Part shown: positions 34,766 through 43,542 of the stretch, piece by piece | Numbering within the stretch: the first letter of the stretch is position 1 | How the letters are laid out: each line of letters opens with the position of its first letter | Notes under the pieces: generated by a model | What the model saw: only the letters and a program-made list of their open reading frames with translations | Database searches by the model: none | Told to the model about the DNA's origin: nothing | Made by a program: the position numbers and the translations under genes | Source of the DNA: Ignavibacteria bacterium | Lineage (GTDB): Bacteria; Bacteroidota; Ignavibacteria; Tepidaquicellales; Tepidaquicellaceae | Reading direction: 5' to 3' | DNA: 64,000 nucleotides | Assembly (NCBI GenBank): GCA_041649015.1 | Contig: JBAZNU010000003.1 | Coordinates: 1-64,000 of the forward strand

Positions 34766-34773
34766 GTGTATAA

Positions 34774-35973
34774 TTACTCCCCACTCACTCTCTCAACAAT
34801 CGCCTCTCCAATAGCTAAACACGACGTCGCCGCAGGCGATGGTGCATTGCAAACATGCAGAACATTCTTATTTTCTATAAACAAAAAGTCATCAACAAGC
34901 TTCCCGTCTATATCGCATGCTTGAGCTCTTACACCCGCTCCACCTTCTGCTAAATCGTTTTTGGTTATTGCAGGTGTAAGTTTTTGAAGTGCACGGGTAA
35001 ATGCCGGTTTTGAAAACGACCTGTAATACTCCATCAATCCCGTTTTCATAAACTTCCCCGCAACCCTCTGAAAACCTCTCCACGATAAACTGTTAATCAA
35101 ATCTCCAAAGTCAATATCAAACTTTTTGTATCCCTCTCTCTTAAAAGCAAATACCGCATTCGGTCCCGCTTCAATTTCTCCGTTCATCTTTCTTGTGTAA
35201 TGTACACCAAGAAATGGAAAATTCGGGTCGGGCACAGGGTAAATTAAATTCTTCACAAGATAAGATTTCTCTTTCTTTATCTTATAATACTCTCCCCTGA
35301 ATGGTATGATCCTTATTCTTAAATTCTTGTTGTTAAGCCCCGCAGCCTTATCTGCCTGCAAACCGCAGCACGTTATCAGTTTATTTGCAGTGTAATAATT
35401 CTTATTTGTTCTTACCTCAACCGAGCACTCATGTTCTTTTATCATCGTAAGTTTTTCTTCAAAAATAACCTTCCCTCCGAGACTTAAAATGTTCTCGTAA
35501 ATTTTATTCGATACAACCTTGTAGTCTATTATACCCGTCTGCGGAACAAATATCCCCTTAACGCCAGTCACATAAGGCTCCAGCTCCTTTAGCTCCGTCT
35601 CGTTCAGTATTTTAAGCCCCTCCAAACCGTTATCGTTTCCTCTTTCATAAAGAGTCATCATCGCTGGTATCTCTGAATCATCTGTCGCAACAATCACTTT
35701 CCCGCATATGTCATAAGTCACTGCATTTTCATCACAGAAGTCCAGCAGCATTTTATAACCCCTAATGCAGTTCGTCGCCTTCAAACTACCCGGCTTATAG
35801 TAAATCCCTGAATGTATCACTCCGCTGTTGTTTCCCGTCTGATGCCGTGAAACCCCCGGCTCTTTTTCTATAAGAAGTAGTTTAATATTCTTGTTCTTTT
35901 TCAGAATTGTATAAGCTGTAGCCAGGCCGACTATACCGCCGCCCGCTACTATCACCTCAAAACTTCTATCCAT
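34774..35973 (-). CDS. lhgO: L-2-hydroxyglutarate oxidase
   Basis: 399 residues. This FAD enzyme oxidises L-2-hydroxyglutarate to 2-oxoglutarate. The dinucleotide fold is VAGGGIVGLATAY (about 9-21). NSGVIHSGIYY and the middle signature PVPDPNFPFLGVHYTR are hallmarks of the LhgO family, as is the C-terminal GGAGVRAQ. It could remove the by-product formed when dehydrogenases reduce 2-oxoglutarate, which fits the dehydrogenase-rich surroundings (inference). It follows the membrane protein gene by six bases. Confidence 0.92.
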   Translation of the reverse strand: MDRSFEVIVAGGGIVGLATAYTILKKNKNIKLLLIEKEPGVSRHQTGNNSGVIHSGIYYKPGSLKATNCIRGYKMLLDFCDENAVTYDICGKVIVATDDSEIPAMMTLYERGNDNGLEGLKILNETELKELEPYVTGVKGIFVPQTGIIDYKVVSNKIYENILSLGGKVIFEEKLTMIKEHECSVEVRTNKNYYTANKLITCCGLQADKAAGLNNKNLRIRIIPFRGEYYKIKKEKSYLVKNLIYPVPDPNFPFLGVHYTRKMNGEIEAGPNAVFAFKREGYKKFDIDFGDLINSLSWRGFQRVAGKFMKTGLMEYYRSFSKPAFTRALQKLTPAITKNDLAEGGAGVRAQACDIDGKLVDDFLFIENKNVLHVCNAPSPAATSCLAIGEAIVERVSGE

Positions 35974-35979
35974 TATTAA

Positions 35980-36633
35980 TTAATGATGGTGAGTTAAAAA
36001 AGGTAGGAATGAAACAATACCCAATATTATCAATATTATTCCTGTTATTAGTTTCTCGTAATGTTCAAGAAAATGAAGTTTCATGTTCAATGAGTTCAGA
36101 CTCTTCCTGCTCAGTTCCACAACTACTATCATTACAGCAACCGTTACAAAAAGATATATTAGAGATAACATTATTATTCCGGCCCATCCCTCGCGTCCTG
36201 CCGTGAAATAATATGCCTCTATTTCTATACACGGCGAAAAAAACATCATCGTACTTAAAGCAGTAACTATCGCAGCCTTCGATTTCTTAGATGCCTGCTT
36301 TATCTGCTCTGGATTGATGTGGCAATGCGTGTGTGATTTGTTCCTCAAATTCTTTATAATAAAAAACAGTCCCAGTCCTATTAATATTATCGGTGCGTAA
36401 TATGTCGCCACATCTTCAACCTCGTGCTGTAGCTTGTATCCTATGAACCCGATTAATATTCCTATAATTACCGTACTTAAAGTATGTAAAAATCCTGTCA
36501 GCATTGTCACCTTCATTGTCTCCCGTTTCGTCCAGTTTTCTGATTTGCTTACCGCCGCAATCGGAAACCAGTGGTTCGGTATCAATGCATGTGTTACGCT
36601 TAATAATAAACTTCCAATAAATAAATCTAACAA
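35980..36633 (-). CDS. Membrane protein, UreH/NicO-like metal transporter family
   Basis: 217 residues with about six membrane helices. HALIPNHWFP in helix 1 and GFLHTLST in helix 2 are the paired His motifs of UreH-like/NicO metal transporters. A cytosolic loop has HTHCH and the C-terminus is HHH, both plausible metal ligands. Nickel, cobalt or another divalent metal is likely; the ion cannot be told. The start is TTG at 36633 with GGGAG upstream. A perfect inverted repeat 38 bases upstream may be its operator. It leads lhgO in a two-gene operon. Confidence 0.75.
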   Translation of the reverse strand: MLDLFIGSLLLSVTHALIPNHWFPIAAVSKSENWTKRETMKVTMLTGFLHTLSTVIIGILIGFIGYKLQHEVEDVATYYAPIILIGLGLFFIIKNLRNKSHTHCHINPEQIKQASKKSKAAIVTALSTMMFFSPCIEIEAYYFTAGREGWAGIIMLSLIYLFVTVAVMIVVVELSRKSLNSLNMKLHFLEHYEKLITGIILIILGIVSFLPFLTHHH

Positions 36634-36670
36634 CTCTATAAATCTCCCGTAATTTTTAAATATTAACCTT

Positions 36671-36695
36671 ATCGGAACATTATTTCAGTTCCGAT
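36671..36695. promoter_or_regulatory. Inverted repeat, candidate operator for the metal-transporter operon
   Basis: ATCGGAAC (36671-36678), 9-base centre, GTTCCGAT (36688-36695): perfect 8-bp arms. It lies 38 bases before the TTG start of the leftward membrane protein gene. On the + strand it is followed by TTTT, so a weak terminator reading is possible, but no + strand gene ends here. An operator for a metal-sensing repressor is the simplest guess. Confidence 0.4.
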
Positions 36696-36839
36696 TTTCT
36701 GTTCATTTAATAAATTGCAATTTATACATATTGCAACATAGTAGAAATGTAAAAAATACTGTTAATGCATTCTTCTTTCTTTAATCAGTATCGCGGACAA
36801 CATTCTTTTTTATCTTATAAATTTATATAATATCGTCTC

Positions 36840-36868
36840 TTGACAATTACAAAAAATTATTGTATATT
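36840..36868 (+). promoter_or_regulatory. Near-consensus sigma-70 promoter with a long leader
   Basis: TTGACA (36840-36845), 17-base spacer, TATATT (36863-36868). It matches five of six -10 bases and all six -35 bases at ideal spacing. The transcript would start near 36875, about 400 bases before the next ATG at 37283, so it predicts either a long 5' leader for glutamate dehydrogenase 3 or a separate small RNA. Confidence 0.5.
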
Positions 36869-37282
36869 GGAACAAATTAATTGAACACTTTGTTAGTATT
36901 AATAACGATTCAAAATCGAAGTTTTCCCCTGCTCTTTTATAGATTATCACTTAAAACACCCCAAATATTATATAATAAAACATATATTTAATCTATTTAC
37001 CGCTCCACAACCACTCTAAACGCACTTTACCTCCACGTCAACTTCGCTCTAACTATCTCCTTCTTGCACCTTATTTAGCTCCTGCTTGGCTCTAAAACAT
37101 GTCCCAATAATATAAAACTGTAATTTCATTTCGCTCATTTTCTCCATCAGATTTTCCCTCATAGATTACAGGGTTATTAATTTTTATACTGTAAATGCGG
37201 ATTAATCTTGATATATTTGCATATATCTGATTCATCTACTTAAACAAAATTCTACAATATAAACATTTTAAGGACTAACAAA

Positions 37283-38569
37283 ATGGCAACAAAAAATTTC
37301 AATGCTTTTGCAATGGCTCAGGCACAGTTTGATAACGTAGCCGAGATTTTAAATTTAGACCAGGCAACTCGTGATTTGCTTAGAACACCCATGAGAGAAT
37401 ACCACGTCTCTATACCTATTAAAATGGACGATGGTACTTCGAAAGTTTTTAAAGGATTTCGCTGTCAGCACAACGACGCTCGCGGTCCCAGCAAAGGCGG
37501 GATAAGATTCCACCCCCAGGAGACTATAGATACCGTTAAGGCTCTTTCTATGTGGATGACCTGGAAATGCGCTGTTGTTGATATTCCGCTCGGCGGTTCT
37601 AAAGGTGGCGTCATCTGTGACCCGCACAATCTAAGCATGAGAGAACAGGAACAGATTTGCAGAGGCTGGGTTAGACAAATTTCTAAAGATATCGGTCCGC
37701 TCAGAGACGTACCTGCTCCTGACGTTATGACTAACGCTCAGCACATGCTATGGATGCTCGATGAGTATGAAGCTATCAATGGTGCAAAATATCCCGGTCT
37801 CATTACAGGTAAACCGGTCGGGATGGGCGGCTCACTCGGTAGAACTGAGGCAACGGGTTACGGTGTGATTTTCACTCTCCGCGAAGCTTTAAAGGAGATG
37901 AAGATTGATCCTAAAAACACTACTGCAAGTGTTCAGGGTTTTGGAAACGTTGCACAGCATGCTATTGATTTATACACTAAGCTCGGAGGTAAAGTTGTAG
38001 CAGTCTCCTGCTGGGACCAGGAAGACCAAACATCTTATACTTTTGTTAAGAAAGACGGCATTGACAGAAACACTCTTCGGGGGATTACTGATAAATTCGG
38101 CGGTATAGATAAAGAAAAAGCTAAAGGACTCGGATATCAGGTGCTTCCCGGTGAAGCCTGGATTGAACAGGATGTTGATATTCTTCTTCCATGTGCGCTC
38201 GAGAATCAGGTCACGGGCGAGACTATTAAGAAGATTAGTAACAAGGTTAAGGTTATTGCAGAAGGTGCAAACGGTCCCACAACACCCGAAGCAGATGCTG
38301 TCATAAAGCAAAAAGGTCTTATGGTCATTCCGGACTTCCTCGCTAATGCAGGCGGTGTGACTTGCAGCTATTTTGAACAGGTTCAATGCAACATGAATTA
38401 TTACTGGGAAAAGGAAGAGGTTTTAAGCAAGCTCGACCTTAAGATGACAGCTGCTTTCCTTGCTGTAAGTGAACTTTCCAGAAAGAAAAAGCTTTATATG
38501 AGAGACGCTGCATACGTTATAGCTGTTGACAGGGTTGTTCACGCTTGTAAAGATAGAGGTTGGATTTAA
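37283..38569 (+). CDS. Glutamate dehydrogenase (Glu/Leu/Phe/Val family), copy 3
   Basis: 428 residues, normal for the short hexameric type. Motifs: GPSKGGIRFHP, PLGGSKGGVICDP (catalytic Lys), PAPDVMTN, and QGFGNVAQHA (dinucleotide fold). FLANAGGVTCSYFE is the usual C-terminal signature. AAGGA precedes the ATG. It differs in sequence from copies 1 and 2, so it is an old paralogue rather than a recent duplicate. A strong terminator follows and the PPDK-like pair starts 64 bases later. Confidence 0.95.
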   Translation: MATKNFNAFAMAQAQFDNVAEILNLDQATRDLLRTPMREYHVSIPIKMDDGTSKVFKGFRCQHNDARGPSKGGIRFHPQETIDTVKALSMWMTWKCAVVDIPLGGSKGGVICDPHNLSMREQEQICRGWVRQISKDIGPLRDVPAPDVMTNAQHMLWMLDEYEAINGAKYPGLITGKPVGMGGSLGRTEATGYGVIFTLREALKEMKIDPKNTTASVQGFGNVAQHAIDLYTKLGGKVVAVSCWDQEDQTSYTFVKKDGIDRNTLRGITDKFGGIDKEKAKGLGYQVLPGEAWIEQDVDILLPCALENQVTGETIKKISNKVKVIAEGANGPTTPEADAVIKQKGLMVIPDFLANAGGVTCSYFEQVQCNMNYYWEKEEVLSKLDLKMTAAFLAVSELSRKKKLYMRDAAYVIAVDRVVHACKDRGWI

Positions 38570-38584
38570 TCCGTTTATGAATTT

Positions 38585-38616
38585 AAAACTCCCGCTCGTT
38601 AAACGCGGGAGTTTTT
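38585..38616 (+). terminator. Intrinsic terminator of glutamate dehydrogenase 3
   Basis: AAAACTCCCGC (38585-38595) and GCGGGAGTTTT (38605-38615) form an 11-bp stem with a 9-base loop, running into a T5 tract. It sits 15 bases after the stop. It separates this gene from the next operon. Confidence 0.9.
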
Positions 38617-38633
38617 GTATATAATACTATATT

Positions 38634-40364
38634 ATGAGTAACTACCATAGTTTCTCGAGATATCAAAGAAAGTTTTTTGATGCCGACGATGACTTTACTA
38701 TTATTGGTAACGGCTCTATAGGCGCTAAAGCTAAGGGTTTAGCTTTTATTAAAAAGCATCTTCTCGAAAACAAAGAAATCAAGGAGTTTAAGGATTTCAT
38801 TGTTACAATTCCCCGCCTTACAGTTATAGCTACAGATTTTTTTGACGAGTTCATGGTTTTAAACAATCTTTACGACGTTGTTTACTCCGACGATTCCGAT
38901 ACTTACGTTGCTCACAAGTTCCAGAAAGCAGAACTTCCCGTTGCTCTTGTCGGTGACCTGCGCTCTATAGTTACAAATCTTTCAACCCCTCTAGCTGTGC
39001 GTTCTTCCAGTTTGTTCGAAGACGCTGTTGACGAACCCTTTGCGGGCATATATGCGACCAAGATGATTTCTAATAACCAGCTCGACGAGGATACAAGGTT
39101 TAAGCGTCTGATTGAAGCCGTAAAACTGGTCTATGCCTCTACTTTCTTTAAAAAAGCAAAAGACTACATGGCTTCGGTTTATAAACGCCCCAAAGATGAA
39201 AAGATGGCAGTTATCATTCAGGAGGTTGTTGGTGATAGATACGGCGATAAATTCTACCCGATGATTTCAGGTGTTGCACGCTCTTATAATTTCTATACTA
39301 CCGGCAAGTCGAAACCCGAAGAAGGTGTGGTAAATCTTGCTCTGGGTCTTGGTAAGACTATTGTTGATGGAAGCGTTTCATGGACGTTCTCGCCCGCTTA
39401 CCCGAATGTGTCTCCTCCGTTTAGTTCGATACGTAACCTGATGGATAATACGCAAAGAAAGTTCTGGGCTGTAAATATGAGTAAATCCTGCCTGTACGAC
39501 CCTGCTAATGAAGAAGAATATATGGTACATACTGATATTAATGAGGCTGAAACAGATGGTACCCTCGACCTTGTTTGCTCTACTTATGATGCGGGCTCCG
39601 ATAGGATTAAACCGGGTATTAGTATAAATGGACCAAGGGTAATAAATTTTAATCCTATACTTGACCTGAATATAATATCATTAAATCCCGTTATTAAAAA
39701 ATTATTAAAAGTAAGCGAAGATGTTTTAGAAGCTGCCGTAGAGATTGAATTTGCCGTCAATATTAGTGATGACAGGAAAGTACTTCCACGATTTGGATTT
39801 CTGCAGGTTAGGCCTATGACAGTTACAAACGAGACGGTTAACATTGAGGGGCATGAGTTTACTGAATCTCTGTTCAATTCAAACTTTGTGCTCGGAAATG
39901 GTGTAGTGGATTTTATTGATGATGTCGTTTTTTTAAAGCCGGAAGTTTTCGATATAGCCCGCTCGAAGGATATTGCTCTGGAGCTTGAATCAATAAACAA
40001 GATTATGAAAGCTGAAAACCGCAAGTATCTTTTAGCCGGTTTCGGCAGATGGGGAAGCTCTGATGAATGGCTGGGTATCCCGGTTGAATGGGCGCAAATT
40101 TCAAACGCGAAAGTTATAATCGAAGCTATGCTTCCCAGCTTTAATGTTGAACTGAGCCAGGGTTCTCACTTTTTTCATAACATTAATAGTTTTCAGGTGC
40201 TATATTTCTCTATTAAATCCGACAGGGTTGAAAACATTGATTGGTCATGGACTTTAGATTCAGAAACCAAACATGAACTAAACTTTACTAAACATATAAA
40301 ACTTAAAAAACCTTTAATAATAAAAGTTGACGGCAGAATCGCAAAGGGGGTTATCTTAAAATGA
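38634..40364 (+). CDS. PPDK/PEP-synthase ATP-grasp-like protein without His or PEP domains
   Basis: 576 residues. The N-terminal half resembles the ATP-binding domain of pyruvate phosphate dikinase/PEP synthase: GSIGAKAKGLAF (27-38), then PLAVRSSSLFEDA with Arg123 and EPFAGIY. IIQEVVGDRYG follows near 195. The C-terminal part has LAGFGRWGSSDEW and GSHFFHNI, shared with the next gene. There is no GG-x-T-S-H phosphohistidine motif and no TIM barrel, so it cannot run the PPDK cycle alone. It overlaps the next gene by four bases. The true reaction is unknown. Confidence 0.8.
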   Translation: MSNYHSFSRYQRKFFDADDDFTIIGNGSIGAKAKGLAFIKKHLLENKEIKEFKDFIVTIPRLTVIATDFFDEFMVLNNLYDVVYSDDSDTYVAHKFQKAELPVALVGDLRSIVTNLSTPLAVRSSSLFEDAVDEPFAGIYATKMISNNQLDEDTRFKRLIEAVKLVYASTFFKKAKDYMASVYKRPKDEKMAVIIQEVVGDRYGDKFYPMISGVARSYNFYTTGKSKPEEGVVNLALGLGKTIVDGSVSWTFSPAYPNVSPPFSSIRNLMDNTQRKFWAVNMSKSCLYDPANEEEYMVHTDINEAETDGTLDLVCSTYDAGSDRIKPGISINGPRVINFNPILDLNIISLNPVIKKLLKVSEDVLEAAVEIEFAVNISDDRKVLPRFGFLQVRPMTVTNETVNIEGHEFTESLFNSNFVLGNGVVDFIDDVVFLKPEVFDIARSKDIALELESINKIMKAENRKYLLAGFGRWGSSDEWLGIPVEWAQISNAKVIIEAMLPSFNVELSQGSHFFHNINSFQVLYFSIKSDRVENIDWSWTLDSETKHELNFTKHIKLKKPLIIKVDGRIAKGVILK

Positions 40365-43300
40365 GCAAACAGGTTTCAATAGAAAATATTCTGAATGAAC
40401 TGAAAGAAAGGGCAAAAGAACTGAATTGTATCTATAACATAGAAGAAACTCTCAAAGATTTTGAACTGCCCCTTAAACAGGTCCTCTCTGCTCTCCCTGA
40501 TATTATCCTTACTGGTTGGCAGTATCCTGAACATACAAGCGTTTTGATTCATCATGATGACATCAATTATACATCCAAAAATTTTTCCGAATCGAATTGG
40601 TTTCAGGTCTCGGATATTTTTATTGATAAAAAACTCGATGGTTACATAAAAGTGTTCTACAAATCCGAACAATCTGATTCCGATGAAGGTCCTTTCATGA
40701 AAGAAGAACGCAAACTTCTCGACACCGTTTCAGGTAAAATTGGTCAGTATATTTTTCATAAAAACCTTAAAACGCTCTTCTCAACCTACGGCAATAATGG
40801 AAATGCTATAATTGAAAGTGCAAGCGAAAAGAAGTGGAAAACTATAGTTGACCTCCTTAAAGAGACAGATAGAAATCTTTACATTCTAATCGCAAGAAAA
40901 ATGATGAACCTCCTTTACTGGAGCGGTATCAGTGAAGCCGGTAATCTTTTGAAAGAAAACGGCGAACAGTTTAATGAGGATTCTGACAGCAGTATTGATG
41001 ATAATAAACCCCTTGCAAAACTTAAATTCCGTGAAATCACGGACGAGGTGTTTCGTATCGCATCTGAACATTTAAGCGAAGATGAGGTCCTTTCAAGACT
41101 TGAAAAATGGATTCAGGAAGAAAAGTCAAGTAATCTGCTCGGTAAACTCGAAGACCAGGGCTCTTCGCTTAACGAGATATACGACGCACTCCGCCGTTAT
41201 ATAAGTAATTTTCCCGAATATACAAAACTTGTAAGTGAACTTGATAAGAGTCTGAGAGTCTCGCTTACCAGAAGATTTCTTTCTGACAGCCTTACTTTTA
41301 TCGCGGTTGCTAAAAAGTATATTTCAATTCATGACTTCGATGAAATATTCAAGAATATTATTTTTACAGCAAACAGTCATGGTAAGCTCGGCGGTAAAAC
41401 ATCGGGTCTTTTCCTTGCCTCAAACATACTTAAAGAAGAGGTTCCTGAATTATTCGAAAAGATAAGACTTCCCAAGACTTATTTTATCGCTTCTGACGGA
41501 GTAATGGATTTTATACATTACAATAATCTCGAAGAGGTTTTTGAACATAAATACAAAGACTTTGAAATTATCAGACAGGAGTATCCTTATATTGTACAGC
41601 TGTTCAAAAATTCAAGTTTCTCTTCCGATATGATTAAGAGCCTTTCAACTATGCTCGATAATTTTGCTGAGGTTCCGCTTGTGATTAGAAGCTCGACATT
41701 GCTTGAAGACGGAGTAGGCTCATCATTTTCGGGAAAATATAAAAGCCTATTTATAGCAAATCAGGGCTCAAAGCTAAAACGTTTGGAAGAACTTACGTCT
41801 GCTATTGCTGAGGTCTATGCTTCTATCTTTAACACAGACCCTATAGAATACCGTGCGGAACGCGGGCTGCTTGACTATAATGAACAAATGGGGATTATCG
41901 TCCAGGAAGTCGTAGGAAGAAAAGTCGGTAAATATTATCTGCCGGCTTTTGCTGGTGTTGCGTTTAGTCATAATGAGTTCAGATGGTCTCCGAGAATAAA
42001 AAGAGAAGATGGCTTGTTAAGACTCGTTCCTGGTCTCGGTACAAGAGCTGTTGACCGCATTGGCGACGATTACCCCGTTCTTGTTGCTCCCGGTGTTCCC
42101 GGACTTAGAGTCAATATTACCGCAGAAGATGTATTAAAATATTCTCCGAACAAAGTTGACGCAATTAATCTCGAATCCAGTGTATTCGAATCCATTGATA
42201 TTCGAGACCTGCTTAAAGAATACGGTAACGAATATCCGGCCGCTGATAAAATATTTTCTGTTTATAAAGACGGTCAGTTGAAGAAAACTTTCCTGGTAGA
42301 TTATCAGGATGAATGCGATAATTCTATTGCTACTTTTGATAATCTTATCAACAATACATCTTTCGTTAAAGATATTAACACTATTCTGAACACTTTAAAA
42401 ACATGTATTGGGTATCCGGTGGATATTGAATTTGCTTCAGACGGAGATAATTTCTTTCTTTTGCAATGCAGGACTCAAAGTGCTTTCGGAAAAACCACTC
42501 CCTCTCCTATACCAAAGGATATACCTCCTGAACAGATTGTATTCACTGCAAACAAGCACATCTCTAACGGTCGCATTGCTGATGTAACGCATGTTGTTTA
42601 TGTTGACCCTGACTCTTATGATAGCATTTCCGAATTGAAAACTCTCCAGGAAGTAGGTAGAGCCGTTGGCAAGCTGAATAAAATACTGCCGAAACGTCAG
42701 TTCATCCTAATGGGTCCCGGAAGATGGGGAAGCCGCGGTGATATTAAACTCGGTGTTAATGTGTCTTATTCTGATATTAACAACACTTCAGTTCTGATTG
42801 AAATAGCAAAGAAGAAGGGTAATTACGTCCCCGACCTTTCTTTCGGTACCCATTTCTTTCAGGACCTTGTTGAAGCATCTATTAAATACATACCGCTCTA
42901 TCCTGATGAAGAGAACATTCTCTTTAATGAAAATTTTCTCAAGAACTCTTCAAACATCCTAAAGGAAATATTGCCTGAATATGAACACCTTAGCGATACG
43001 ATTAAAGTTATCGATGTTAAGAAAAGATGTGAGGGCAAAATTTTAAAGATACTTCTGAATGCTGATCTCGATGAAGCTTTGGCTTATATTGCAACTCCAA
43101 CCGATACAGGAGAACAATACATCGTTCCGAGTGACGTCGAAGAAAAACGAACGGATGTTCATTGGAAATGGCGTCTAAGAATGGCAGAAAAGATTGCATC
43201 TGAGATTGATCCCAAAAGGTTCGGCGTAGTTGCCTGTTACGTGTTTGGCAGTACTAAAAACGCAACGGCAGGATATGGAAGTGATATAGATATGTTGGTG

Positions 43301-43528
43301 CATTTCCGTGGTGATGATGAACAAAGGAAAGAACTTGAGGTGTGGTTTGAGGGCTGGGGCAAATGCCTTGCCGAAACGAATTATCTTAAAACAGGCTACG
43401 AAATGTCGTCGTTACTAGATATACACATCATCACCGACAAAGATATAGAGAATAAAAATAGTTACGCTGTTAAGATTAATGCTGTAACTGACCCGGCGCG
43501 CGAATTGAAAATGAAAACAGAAAACTAA
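40361..43528 (+). CDS. GAF-like / PPDK ATP-grasp-like / nucleotidyltransferase fusion protein
   Basis: 1055 residues. Residues 1-135 look like a GAF-type sensor (LNCIYNIEET, TGWQYPEH, then EERKLLDTVSGKIG). A helical stretch leads to a PPDK-like ATP-grasp (GKLGGKTSGLFLA at 341-353, PLVIRSSTLLEDG with Arg443). A module with MGPGRWGS near 785 and GTHFFQDL is shared with the upstream protein. The C-terminus (about 945-1055) is a minimal nucleotidyltransferase: GST near 963, GSDID with Asp975 and Asp977, and Asp1020 in LLDIHII. No phosphohistidine or PEP domain is visible. Starts inside the stop of the preceding gene. Confidence 0.8.
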   Translation: MSKQVSIENILNELKERAKELNCIYNIEETLKDFELPLKQVLSALPDIILTGWQYPEHTSVLIHHDDINYTSKNFSESNWFQVSDIFIDKKLDGYIKVFYKSEQSDSDEGPFMKEERKLLDTVSGKIGQYIFHKNLKTLFSTYGNNGNAIIESASEKKWKTIVDLLKETDRNLYILIARKMMNLLYWSGISEAGNLLKENGEQFNEDSDSSIDDNKPLAKLKFREITDEVFRIASEHLSEDEVLSRLEKWIQEEKSSNLLGKLEDQGSSLNEIYDALRRYISNFPEYTKLVSELDKSLRVSLTRRFLSDSLTFIAVAKKYISIHDFDEIFKNIIFTANSHGKLGGKTSGLFLASNILKEEVPELFEKIRLPKTYFIASDGVMDFIHYNNLEEVFEHKYKDFEIIRQEYPYIVQLFKNSSFSSDMIKSLSTMLDNFAEVPLVIRSSTLLEDGVGSSFSGKYKSLFIANQGSKLKRLEELTSAIAEVYASIFNTDPIEYRAERGLLDYNEQMGIIVQEVVGRKVGKYYLPAFAGVAFSHNEFRWSPRIKREDGLLRLVPGLGTRAVDRIGDDYPVLVAPGVPGLRVNITAEDVLKYSPNKVDAINLESSVFESIDIRDLLKEYGNEYPAADKIFSVYKDGQLKKTFLVDYQDECDNSIATFDNLINNTSFVKDINTILNTLKTCIGYPVDIEFASDGDNFFLLQCRTQSAFGKTTPSPIPKDIPPEQIVFTANKHISNGRIADVTHVVYVDPDSYDSISELKTLQEVGRAVGKLNKILPKRQFILMGPGRWGSRGDIKLGVNVSYSDINNTSVLIEIAKKKGNYVPDLSFGTHFFQDLVEASIKYIPLYPDEENILFNENFLKNSSNILKEILPEYEHLSDTIKVIDVKKRCEGKILKILLNADLDEALAYIATPTDTGEQYIVPSDVEEKRTDVHWKWRLRMAEKIASEIDPKRFGVVACYVFGSTKNATAGYGSDIDMLVHFRGDDEQRKELEVWFEGWGKCLAETNYLKTGYEMSSLLDIHIITDKDIENKNSYAVKINAVTDPARELKMKTEN

Positions 43529-43542
43529 GTATTAATTTAATT

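Larger units (their letters stand above)
36634..37282. other. Intergenic region of about 650 bases, two divergent leaders
   Basis: It holds the inverted repeat 36671-36695, a 12-bp palindrome AAATTGCAATTT (36712-36723), a near-consensus promoter at 36840-36868 and a stretch of about 36995-37110 rich in C and T with very few G. No coding frame is credible. Just before glutamate dehydrogenase 3 there is a TACAAT (37253-37258) and a AAGGA ribosome-binding site. A long 5' leader or a small RNA of about 300-400 bases is possible. Confidence 0.5.

Noticed and set aside
34754..34766. GGAGG as a Shine-Dalgarno site for a small gene after 34766
   Set aside because: It is part of the hairpin stem and no coding frame follows on the + strand.
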